A DNA stretch of 64,000 bases from Paenibacillus abyssi (lineage in GTDB: Bacteria > Bacillota > Bacilli > Paenibacillales > Paenibacillaceae): positions 186,001 to 250,000 of the forward strand of contig NZ_BMGR01000008.1 in assembly GCF_014640295.1 (NCBI RefSeq), given 5' to 3'. Made by a program: the position numbers and the translations under genes. Shown here one piece after another: positions 18,893 to 26,839 of the stretch (position 1 is the first letter of the stretch; each line of letters opens with the position of its first letter). The notes under the pieces were generated by a model. The model was not told the DNA's origin. It saw nothing but the letters and a program-made list of their open reading frames with translations, and made no database searches.

Positions 18893-18932
18893 GTGAAAGT
18901 GTCTTTGATACTTTCACTTTTCTTGTTTTTTT
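18893..18932 (+). terminator. intra-operon hairpin after the binding-protein gene
   Basis: GTGAAAGT/ACTTTCAC, an 8-base stem with a 9-base loop and a T-rich tail, sits in the 71-base gap before the first permease. Such partial terminators make binding protein more abundant than membrane parts. Confidence 0.55.
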
Positions 18933-18954
18933 CAGTCAGTAGGAGGTACCTGGA

Positions 18955-19905
18955 ATGAGAAGAATTTTGTCAATTGTTGCTTCAAGGCTTTTACAATTAC
19001 TCATCATGGTTTCAGTCCTTTCTTTTGTGACTTTTGGGTTAATGAAATTCACACCAGGTGATCCAATTCGGGACCTGCTAAAGGTAGATGATGTTATTGC
19101 AACAAAAGCTGATGAGGAAAAGCTAAAGAAAGAGTATGGGTTTGATCAACCCATTCTCGTTCAATATGGACACTGGATTTTGAATGTTATGCAATTTGAT
19201 TTAGGAGAATCTATTATTTCTAAACGCCCGGTAATGGAAATGATCCTTAGTAGATTGCCAGCGACCATTGCCTTAACGATAGGAGGCATGGTGGTGTTGT
19301 TTTTAATTGCCATTCCATTTGGAACACTAGGTGCTGCTTATGAAGCCCGTTGGCCTGATTTTATTAGCAGATGGCTGGCAATGTTAGGTGCTTCTATTCC
19401 TAGTTTTTGGCTTGGCTTACTATTGATCTACTTTTTTTCATTAAAACTTAATTTGTTACCTGTTATGGGGAAGGGAACGTTAGCCCATTTTGTATTACCT
19501 TCGATCACACTGGGGATTGCTATGGCACCGATGTATATTCGTCTATTACGTGAGCGTCTTATCTCTACATTACAAAGTTCATACATTGAGGCAGCCAGGG
19601 CAAGGGGATTAAGTAAAGAACGAATCTTATTCTTTCATGCCCTAAGAGGGAGTTTAATTCCGCTAATCACTATGTTTGGCTTAAGTATTGGAAGCCTATT
19701 AGGAGGAATTACAGTAATTGAAATACTCTTCTCATGGCCCGGAATGGGAGAACTTATCGTGAACTCAGTTAAACAACGTGATTATCCAGTTATACAAGGC
19801 TACATCCTCATTGTAGGTTTTTTAGTCGTCATTACCAATCTGATCGTCGATTTATTATACTTAGTTGTTAATCCTCAAATCAAACAAGGAAAGGAGTCTG
19901 TTTAG
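18955..19905 (+). CDS. ABC permease 1 (NikB/OppB type)
   Basis: 316 residues with the OppB/NikB features: an N-terminal FVTFGLMKFTPGDPIRDLL, about six membrane helices, and the EAA loop (YIEAARARGLSKERILFFHA). It forms the membrane pore with the next gene's product. AGGAGG precedes the ATG. It overlaps the next gene by one base (19905), showing tight coupling. Confidence 0.85.
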   Translation: MRRILSIVASRLLQLLIMVSVLSFVTFGLMKFTPGDPIRDLLKVDDVIATKADEEKLKKEYGFDQPILVQYGHWILNVMQFDLGESIISKRPVMEMILSRLPATIALTIGGMVVLFLIAIPFGTLGAAYEARWPDFISRWLAMLGASIPSFWLGLLLIYFFSLKLNLLPVMGKGTLAHFVLPSITLGIAMAPMYIRLLRERLISTLQSSYIEAARARGLSKERILFFHALRGSLIPLITMFGLSIGSLLGGITVIEILFSWPGMGELIVNSVKQRDYPVIQGYILIVGFLVVITNLIVDLLYLVVNPQIKQGKESV

Positions 19906-20753
19906 TGGTGCCAGTTTTAATGAAAGATATAACTTTTAAACTTCTCCGTGATCCTACTATGCGTACAGGTATTTTCCTTGCAGTGTTCTTAGTTGGCGGT
20001 ACCGTCCTTGGTGGAATGCTTGTTCCACATGATCCTTTTCAAATAAATATGAATAATAGATTACAAGGGGCTTCTTTTGAACATTGGCTTGGCACGGATC
20101 AATTAGGTCGGGATGTCTTTTCGAGAATCGTTTACGGTGCGAAGTTAACCATCGGTCTCAGTATATTTGCCATCATGATAGCAGTGATTATCGGGGTGCC
20201 AATAGGTCTTTTTACGGGATTTATAGGTGGAAAAATAGATGCTTTCTTGATGAGAATTGTAGACGGCATATTGTCCTTTCCTGATTTCATTCTTGCTATT
20301 GCCATTGCTGGTATGCTTGGACCTAACTTAACCAATGTTATTTTAGCGATTGTTTTAGTGAGATGGATCGTATATGCAAGAGTTGTTCGTGGTTTGGTAC
20401 TTGCTGAAAAAGAAAAGGAATATGTACTAGTTTCCAAGGTCTCGTTCTCTAGTACCTTTAAAACAATAAGGATGCATTTACTTCCGCAAGTTATACCAGA
20501 TATTATTGTCATGGCTGCAATTGATGTGGGGAAGGTCATTCTACTCATCTCTGCGTTTTCCTATATTGGTATTGGAGCACAGCCACCTATTCCGGAATGG
20601 GGAGCTATGTTAAATGAAGGACGTACATACTTCCAGGTCGTACCTTCTCTTATGATTTATCCAGGTCTCGCCATAATGTTAATTGTTTTATGCTGTAACC
20701 TTCTAGGTGATGGTTTGAAGAACTATTTTGATATTCGCAAAAGGAGGGGGTAA
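19905..20753 (+). CDS. ABC permease 2 (NikC/OppC type)
   Basis: 282 residues. An N-terminal helix is followed by the HWLGTDQLGRDVFSRIVYGA signature of OppC/NikC permeases, then five further helices and a degenerate EAA loop (YVLVSKVSFSSTFKTIRMHL). The start is GTG 19905, with AAGGAG upstream; it overlaps its predecessor's stop. Partner of permease 1. Confidence 0.85.
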   Translation: MVPVLMKDITFKLLRDPTMRTGIFLAVFLVGGTVLGGMLVPHDPFQINMNNRLQGASFEHWLGTDQLGRDVFSRIVYGAKLTIGLSIFAIMIAVIIGVPIGLFTGFIGGKIDAFLMRIVDGILSFPDFILAIAIAGMLGPNLTNVILAIVLVRWIVYARVVRGLVLAEKEKEYVLVSKVSFSSTFKTIRMHLLPQVIPDIIVMAAIDVGKVILLISAFSYIGIGAQPPIPEWGAMLNEGRTYFQVVPSLMIYPGLAIMLIVLCCNLLGDGLKNYFDIRKRRG

Positions 20754-21574
20754 TGGTGAAAAATTCTTTGATTTCTATACAAGATTTGCGGATTACTAGT
20801 AAATCAGCTGAAAAGGTTTTAGTTAGCAATGTTAATTTAGAGATTGAAAAGGGAGAGATTGTCGGTCTTATTGGGGAAAGTGGAAGTGGGAAAAGTCTGA
20901 CCGCGAGGGCTGTCATGAGGCTTGTTTCCCCTGATATGAAAGTTAGTGGAAAGATCTTATATAAAGGTACTGATCTGCTAACGACGACACCTAGGGAGCA
21001 CCGACATATACTCGGACGTAAAATAGGTATGATTTTTCAAGATTACAGAGGCAGTTTTACTCCTTTTATTAAAATTGGAAATCAGATGATTGAAACGATT
21101 CGAACACATGATAAGATGTCTGGAAATGAAGCAAAAAACATCGCTCTTACGGTTCTAGAGGAAATGGGATTGGAATCAAGACGAGTTTATAATAGCTATT
21201 CATTCCAACTTAGTGGAGGACAGGTTCAGCGTGCAGCCATTGCGATGTCTCTAGCTTTAAAACCAGACTTAATAATTTGTGATGAAATGACGACGGCCTT
21301 AGACGTAATGAACAGTGAAAGGGTTTTACATTACATTGATTACATAAGACAAAATACAGGTTGCTCTATTTTAATGATTACACATGATTTAACATTAGCC
21401 TATAAGAGGACAGATCGCATATATGTCATGAGTCAAGGAGAAATTGTCGAAGAAGGTTTACCTGAACAAATTCGTTGCCATCATAAACATCCTTATACAA
21501 AAAAACTTTGTTCTTGCTTACTATCTCTCCCGGAAGCTGAATCATTACAACAGAAAAGAGTGTATTTAGTATGA
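20753..21574 (+). CDS. ABC ATPase 1 (NikD/OppD type)
   Basis: 273 residues. Walker A is GESGSGKS, the Q-loop is IFQDY, the signature is LSGGQVQRAAI and Walker B is LIICDEMTTAL, with the switch His in MITHDL. It starts one base inside the stop of permease 2, after AAGGAGGGGG. Note that the residue after the Walker B Glu is Met rather than the usual Pro (DEMTT), a known natural variant. Confidence 0.87.
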   Translation: MVKNSLISIQDLRITSKSAEKVLVSNVNLEIEKGEIVGLIGESGSGKSLTARAVMRLVSPDMKVSGKILYKGTDLLTTTPREHRHILGRKIGMIFQDYRGSFTPFIKIGNQMIETIRTHDKMSGNEAKNIALTVLEEMGLESRRVYNSYSFQLSGGQVQRAAIAMSLALKPDLIICDEMTTALDVMNSERVLHYIDYIRQNTGCSILMITHDLTLAYKRTDRIYVMSQGEIVEEGLPEQIRCHHKHPYTKKLCSCLLSLPEAESLQQKRVYLV

Positions 21575-22338
21575 GCTTGATCATTGAAGGTCTTTCAAAA
21601 AAGTACACGAAGGGTATTCAAGCGTTAAAGCATATTTCCCTGACGGTACCAGAAGGGGAATGTGTTGGTATAGTTGGAGAGAGTGGAAGCGGAAAGAGTA
21701 CGTTAGCCCGTATTCTATTAGGATTGGAGTCCTATAAAGAAGGCATTATCACTTATAATGGTAAGCCAATTGTTCCCAAAAATCGTACATCGTTACGAGA
21801 ATACCGGAAGAGTGTACAAATGATTTTTCAAGATACAACAAATACATTAAATCCTAAATTACCAATCTGGAAAAGCTTACTGGAACCATTGGATAATTAT
21901 AAAGAAGCTTCACCTTCTTTTCTGGAACAGGGTCTTACCAAAATGGAAAAGGCTGAGCAGCTTTTAGAAATTGTTGGATTAGAAAAAGAAATGATAAATC
22001 GTTATCCGCATGAGTTAAGTGGGGGACAAAAGCAACGTGTTAGTATTGCTAGAGCAATTAGTCTTGCCCCTTCACTTTTGGTTTGTGATGAGCCCACTGC
22101 CAGCTTAGATGTAACCGTTCAAGTTCAAATCCTACAACTGCTTAAAGAACTTCAAAAGAAAACAAATATGACGATTCTTTTCATTTCACATGACATAAGA
22201 GCTGTTGCCTATTTATGTGGGCGAGTGATTGTTCTAAAAAACGGTGTAATGGTTGATGAGTTCAGAATAGGAGACATTTATCATAAGGAACGTCACCCTT
22301 ATACAAAAGCTCTAATTCAAGCAGCTTCGTCAGAGTAA
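21571..22338 (+). CDS. ABC ATPase 2 (NikE/OppF type)
   Basis: 255 residues. Walker A is GESGSGKST, the signature is LSGGQKQRVSIARAI and Walker B is LLVCDEPTASLD, followed by FISHDI. It overlaps ATPase 1 by four bases (ATGA). Together with ATPase 1 it powers the importer. MATE follows 25 bases later in the same operon. Confidence 0.87.
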   Translation: MSLIIEGLSKKYTKGIQALKHISLTVPEGECVGIVGESGSGKSTLARILLGLESYKEGIITYNGKPIVPKNRTSLREYRKSVQMIFQDTTNTLNPKLPIWKSLLEPLDNYKEASPSFLEQGLTKMEKAEQLLEIVGLEKEMINRYPHELSGGQKQRVSIARAISLAPSLLVCDEPTASLDVTVQVQILQLLKELQKKTNMTILFISHDIRAVAYLCGRVIVLKNGVMVDEFRIGDIYHKERHPYTKALIQAASSE

Positions 22339-22363
22339 GTTTTGCATATAGCAGGAGGATTTT

Positions 22364-23719
22364 ATGAAATTGGCAACAAAATCATTGACCTTAAATAACA
22401 CTGCAACCTACAGTCATAGGGAGTATTTAACTTTGGCCATTCCACTCATCATATCAGGCATTTCAACACCTATTTTAGGGGCTGTTGATACAGCGGTAGT
22501 TGGAAGGATTCCTGACCCGGCCTTAATTGGCGGAGTTGCTGTAGGGGCCGTTATTTTTAATACGATGTACTGGCTGTTTGGATTCCTCCGAGTAAGTACA
22601 AGTGGATTTACTGCTCAGGCACAAGGAGCAAATAATCAAAATGAAATGGTACTTTCCTTTCTTAGGCCAATGATTTTAGGTATCTTGTTTGGCTCATTTT
22701 TTATCATTTTACAGAGTCCTATTTTAACCATTTCCTTATCATTAATTAGAGGAAGTGAAGCGGTATCATCGATTGCTTCCACCTACTTTTCTATTCGAAT
22801 TTGGGGCGCGCCCTTTATTCTGCTAAGTTATGTAATTATTGGCTGGCTTATTGGAATGGGAAAGGTTCGCTTAGCTCTGGTTACTCAAATATGGATGAAT
22901 GTCTTAAACATTATATTAGACTTTGTTTTTGTTTTAGGATTAGGAATGGGAGTTAAGGGCGTTGCTTATGCCACTCTTATAGCTGAGGTTAGCGCTGTTG
23001 TGTTAGGGGCATGGTTTTTATATATAACGAATAGAGAGAAACTAGCTGTTATAAAATTATCGATGTTGCTAGCAACAGAACCAATTCTAAAGATGGTGAA
23101 AATGAACAGGGATTTATTCCTGAGGACGGTATGTTTGCTTACGATGACCGTAATCTTTACTTCTACAGGTGCAAGTATGGGTGAAGTTACGTTAGCGGCC
23201 AATGCCATCTTACTACAAATTCACTATATTATAGCTTATTTATTTGGAGGTTTCGCGAATGCTTCTAGTATCTTGGTTGGCAGAGCTATAGGTGGAGCAA
23301 ATTTGTTTCTCTATAAGCGTGCGTTTACTCTATCAGCTCAGTGGGGGGCTGCATCGGCAATTCTGTTAGGATTATGTGTTTATACTTATGGTGAAAGTAT
23401 AATCAGCTTATTTACGACACTTACAGAAGTGAAAACGATGTCAGAGAACTTTCTTGTATGGATGATCGTGTTTCCAATCGTTGGTTTCTGGGGTTTGCAA
23501 CTCGAAGGGATATTTTCTGGTGCCACGGAAGCAAAACCGATCAGGGATTCCATTGCTTTAGCATTAATTGTTTTTTTAATTATACTTTGGTTGTTTTTTC
23601 CTCAATATCAAAACCATGGATTATGGATAGCGTTCGTTGTATTTAGTTTATCACGTTCTTTCTTTTTATCGTTATTTGTTCCAAAATTAACTCGTGAAAA
23701 ATTTGCTAACAAAAACTAA
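22364..23719 (+). CDS. MATE-family transporter
   Basis: 451 residues with about twelve membrane helices and a duplicated MATE core (AIPLIISGISTPILGAVDTA; a second half from about residue 230). MATE proteins export drugs, metabolites or siderophores using Na or H gradients; the closest-looking subgroup is DinF. It lies 25 bases after ATPase 2 with AGGAGG, so it is part of the importer operon. One inference is that it exports a metal ligand or handles the released ligand, but no metallophore synthesis gene is present in this window. Confidence 0.8.
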   Translation: MKLATKSLTLNNTATYSHREYLTLAIPLIISGISTPILGAVDTAVVGRIPDPALIGGVAVGAVIFNTMYWLFGFLRVSTSGFTAQAQGANNQNEMVLSFLRPMILGILFGSFFIILQSPILTISLSLIRGSEAVSSIASTYFSIRIWGAPFILLSYVIIGWLIGMGKVRLALVTQIWMNVLNIILDFVFVLGLGMGVKGVAYATLIAEVSAVVLGAWFLYITNREKLAVIKLSMLLATEPILKMVKMNRDLFLRTVCLLTMTVIFTSTGASMGEVTLAANAILLQIHYIIAYLFGGFANASSILVGRAIGGANLFLYKRAFTLSAQWGAASAILLGLCVYTYGESIISLFTTLTEVKTMSENFLVWMIVFPIVGFWGLQLEGIFSGATEAKPIRDSIALALIVFLIILWLFFPQYQNHGLWIAFVVFSLSRSFFLSLFVPKLTREKFANKN

Positions 23720-23774
23720 AATCTTTAAATTCTCGAAGGCATGGTGTAATAAGGGCGGCAGGCTTATGCATCAA

Positions 23775-23802
23775 GGGTTTCCGGGAACGGAAACCCCGCT
23801 TT
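23775..23802 (+). terminator. hairpin after the MATE gene
   Basis: GGGTTTCC/GGAAACCC stem with a 6-base loop, followed by a weak T-rich stretch. It lies 55 bases after the MATE stop. Confidence 0.45.
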
Positions 23803-23869
23803 CTAATCCTGGAGCCTTTCGTTTTATGTATAATATCCCAAAACCAAATAATTGGGTAAATAAAGTATA

Positions 23870-24178
23870 TTAATTTTCACCTGACATTGTACGTACCCGA
23901 CTAATAACATCGAGTTCTAATTTCTCCGTTTTTTCTCTCAATCTTCCGCCAATAAAAAACACATCAATTAACGCCCAAAATCCTAATCCCCCGAGAGTCA
24001 GTGTCATCGCAATCCCTCGTCCAATATCGCCCAGATAATAACGATGACCACCAATACCGCCGGTAAACAGCCATAACAGGTACATGACGCCTTTGCTTTT
24101 TTTACTTTTCTCCACTTCACTTTGTACAATTAACATCTGTTGGCTCGTCAAACTGCTTTTTAACATTACGTTATCCAC
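23870..24178 (-). CDS. TM2-domain membrane protein
   Basis: About 102 residues. The TM2 domain is clear: KGVMYLLWLFTGGIGGHRYY, then GRGIAMTLTLGGLGFWALID, two helices separated by a short turn. It starts at GTG 24178 because GAGGGG lies nine bases upstream and relatives begin near MLKSSLTSQQM; a longer frame to 24274 has no support. Function unknown. It is divergent from the zinc-ribbon/VWA operon, which has similar membrane and zinc-ribbon content. Confidence 0.75.
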   Translation of the reverse strand: MDNVMLKSSLTSQQMLIVQSEVEKSKKSKGVMYLLWLFTGGIGGHRYYLGDIGRGIAMTLTLGGLGFWALIDVFFIGGRLREKTEKLELDVISRVRTMSGEN

Positions 24179-24405
24179 AATATCTAGCCCCTCATTATTT
24201 CCCCATCGGCTGGAGTATTTACTAATTGTTTCTAGTTCTATAATTCTACAACAAAAGTTGTGATTTGACGACATTTATAAGAAAAAATACCCATCTGACA
24301 CATTGAGAAGTTGAAGGAATTTGTTTTATTGCGTCGAAGTTTACAAGGTAATGTTTTGCAATCGGGGTCATTATACCCAGTTTACATCGGACGGAGGAGT
24401 TAGAA

Positions 24406-24774
24406 GTGAGTTTTTTTGATAAGTTGAAGACAGGGGTAACGGAAGCAGGCAATAAGGCTAAAGTTGCAGTCGAGCTGAATCGTTTGAAAATGCAGAACAG
24501 CACCAAGCAGAAAGAAATCGCACAACATTATGAGGAAATCGGCAAACAGGTATTTATGTCCGTAGCAGGCCGCTCGCCGGAATTTCAAGATGAGCAGATC
24601 AGACCGTTTATAGATCGTGTTCTTCAGCTGGAGGCGGAAATTCAAAGCAATCTACAGCAAATGAAAACGATCTCGGATGAGCAAGAGTGTGTGTGCGGCA
24701 AAACCGTGGCATTGGATACGCGCTTCTGCCCGCACTGCGGACATCAATTTGCAACAACGAATCAGGAGGTTTAA
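24406..24774 (+). CDS. zinc-ribbon coiled-coil protein
   Basis: 122 residues. A long helix (residues about 1-95, KQKEIAQHYEEIGKQVF, rich in charged residues) is followed by a C-terminal zinc ribbon: CVCG and CPHCG with 14 residues between. Soluble, probably cytoplasmic. The start is GTG with GGAGGAGTTAGAA. First gene of a six-gene operon; the next gene begins 4 bases after its stop. Role unknown; zinc ribbons of this type often act as adaptors next to membrane proteins. Confidence 0.75.
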   Translation: MSFFDKLKTGVTEAGNKAKVAVELNRLKMQNSTKQKEIAQHYEEIGKQVFMSVAGRSPEFQDEQIRPFIDRVLQLEAEIQSNLQQMKTISDEQECVCGKTVALDTRFCPHCGHQFATTNQEV

Positions 24775-24778
24775 GTTC

Positions 24779-25204
24779 ATGCAGCAATTTTCAGTCGTTT
24801 TACACGAAATGCGGAAGTGGTTTGAATCCTTTGGATGGTATCAGCTTCTGAGACAGTTCGAGATGCATCTATTATTTGGCGGTTTAGGGATCCTGGTATT
24901 CAGAAAGCTGTTGTATCTGCTGCTGCCATTCGGCGCATATGACACGCTGCAGCTTATTTTCTTCACGATTCCACTGTCTGCTATCGCGTATCACGCGTTT
25001 TTGATCGGCGCCTGGATGACATTGGTCTCACTGAAAAATTTCAAATACTTGCCTTATGCGTTTTGGGGATATGCCGCATACATTCTGTTTCCCTTCACGA
25101 GCATTTCGCTTAGTTCGTTAATTTCAGCCGGCGTATATGCTTTCCTGGGTTATGCGGTCTTTAAATACTCGGCATCTTCTTATGCAGCTGTTGAGAGGGC
25201 TTAA
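24779..25204 (+). CDS. four-helix membrane protein of unknown function
   Basis: 141 residues with about four hydrophobic segments (HLLFGGLGILVFRKLLYLL, LIFFTIPLSAIAYHAFLIGA, PYAFWGYAAYILFPFTSI, SLISAGVYAFLGYAVF). No catalytic motif. ATG 24779 is used because AGGAGG lies 10 bases upstream. Second in the zinc-ribbon/VWA operon. Confidence 0.65.
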   Translation: MQQFSVVLHEMRKWFESFGWYQLLRQFEMHLLFGGLGILVFRKLLYLLLPFGAYDTLQLIFFTIPLSAIAYHAFLIGAWMTLVSLKNFKYLPYAFWGYAAYILFPFTSISLSSLISAGVYAFLGYAVFKYSASSYAAVERA

Positions 25205-25279
25205 TTTTAATGGAGTACATAGCAAGCGCCTCTTGCGGGGCGCTTTTCATTTTGAACATCCGGGAGGAAATAATTATAC

Positions 25280-26839
25280 ATGAATTGTCCATCATGCGGT
25301 GCCGCTGCACCCGGGAAATTCTGCACGCAGTGCGGGACAAGAATCGAACCGGAACAAAAGAAGCCACGCGAAATTCCCAATGAGCCACAGGAACCGGGAT
25401 GTTCTGAGGATTCGAGGGTCTCAGCTGCAACAGAGGCTCCAATGAATGAGAGTGGGGCCGAACAGCCGGCCGCATTGCCGGAACATGCAGTTAACGAGGC
25501 GATGCCATCCAGCCACAATTTCAGCCGGTTCGCCCTCAGCTTTACATGCGCCTCAGCCGGTGCGGCAGCCCTGATTACCGCTTTTTCTGCATTCATCGGC
25601 TGGGCTGCCAGCCGCGGGCAGTTCTTTAACGATCTTGTGTACCATCTGTTAATGAACGTGCTGCGAATACCCCCCGAACAGGCTGCATTCTTCGCCGGCC
25701 GTATGAAACCTGATTTCTGGCTGCACCTGATGCTTCTTCATGGAGGGACAATCGAAGGGACTTACCGCATCGCGCAGCATCAAAGCGATCCCCAGAGTTT
25801 ATCATTCAGCTTACATATCCCGCTCATTTTTTCCGTAGCGATATGGTTTGTGATCCTTTTCCTTTGCGGGCTGCTAATGCGGCCACTGGTCAAGCGTTAT
25901 GCCGGCGGGCAATTGTTGCGGTTCGGATGGGCGGCAGGTTTCAGCGCCGTGTATAGTATCGTGATGACAATTATTCTGCTGCTTGCCCGGCCGGACAGCG
26001 AGTTTGTGTTCGGAAGGGACGAATATACGCTTGAGCTGAGCATGCCTGTTCTAAAGAGCTTTCTTCTGATTTTTCTGCTCTGCCTTGCCGCTGTGGCAGT
26101 CGGGTTAGGCAAATGGGCTTTTCTGAGTAATCGCATATGGGGAGCTTGGGCAGCAAGCATTCGCACATTCGTGCTGACCATCATCGGATTTTTTATTTTG
26201 ATTGGTTCGTTAATGGCCGTCAGCTGGACGCTGTCGAATCAAAGCCATGTCTACAGCACGCAGATCACAACGATGGGATCCATCTGGAAAGCGTACAAGA
26301 CCGATCCCGCCGTATACGCAGTGGTGCCGAATGTTCTGCTCCAGGAACAGATCTATTCACTCGGCGGAACCTGGCATATTAGCGGCCAGCCTGCAGCCGA
26401 CCTGCTGGAGGTTCGAGCGCCGCTGCGATTAAGTTTATTTCATAGCGTGCGCGATCCGGCACCGGCCCATGACTCTGGGGAATTTACGTATGAAAGCGCC
26501 GGAGAACCAAGCGAGGGCGCTTGGAAGCAGGAGTTGGCAGATGATATCCGCTGGCAGTGGTACCACGTGGCGTTCCTGCTTGCATATTTATTCGCGTTAA
26601 GCCGAATTCAGCTCACTAGCGTCTGGATTTATGCGGCTACGGTAAGTGGAGTCATCATCCTTGCATCGCTCTTATCCGTTTATTTCAACATCAGCTTTAC
26701 GGTCGGACAGTCACCTGGCGCATTCATCGGCTTCGAATGGAGTCAAGCGGTGCTGGCAGTCGGCTTAACCACCGTTGTGTTCCTTACACTCTCATATGCC
26801 GTACAGCTAATACTCGTGAAAAGGAGGGCTGCTGAATGA
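25280..26839 (+). CDS. zinc-ribbon polytopic membrane protein
   Basis: 519 residues. The N-terminus has a zinc ribbon (CPSCGAAAPGKFCTQCG, residues 3-19), a low-complexity Pro/Glu/Ala linker to about residue 75, then about seven or eight membrane helices interrupted by a loop of roughly 120 residues near 325-435. Such zinc-ribbon membrane proteins recall TcaA/YvbJ-type families but the membrane part differs. No enzyme motif. It overlaps the next gene by four bases (ATGA). The 75-base gap upstream holds only a ribosome site. Confidence 0.65.
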   Translation: MNCPSCGAAAPGKFCTQCGTRIEPEQKKPREIPNEPQEPGCSEDSRVSAATEAPMNESGAEQPAALPEHAVNEAMPSSHNFSRFALSFTCASAGAAALITAFSAFIGWAASRGQFFNDLVYHLLMNVLRIPPEQAAFFAGRMKPDFWLHLMLLHGGTIEGTYRIAQHQSDPQSLSFSLHIPLIFSVAIWFVILFLCGLLMRPLVKRYAGGQLLRFGWAAGFSAVYSIVMTIILLLARPDSEFVFGRDEYTLELSMPVLKSFLLIFLLCLAAVAVGLGKWAFLSNRIWGAWAASIRTFVLTIIGFFILIGSLMAVSWTLSNQSHVYSTQITTMGSIWKAYKTDPAVYAVVPNVLLQEQIYSLGGTWHISGQPAADLLEVRAPLRLSLFHSVRDPAPAHDSGEFTYESAGEPSEGAWKQELADDIRWQWYHVAFLLAYLFALSRIQLTSVWIYAATVSGVIILASLLSVYFNISFTVGQSPGAFIGFEWSQAVLAVGLTTVVFLTLSYAVQLILVKRRAAE

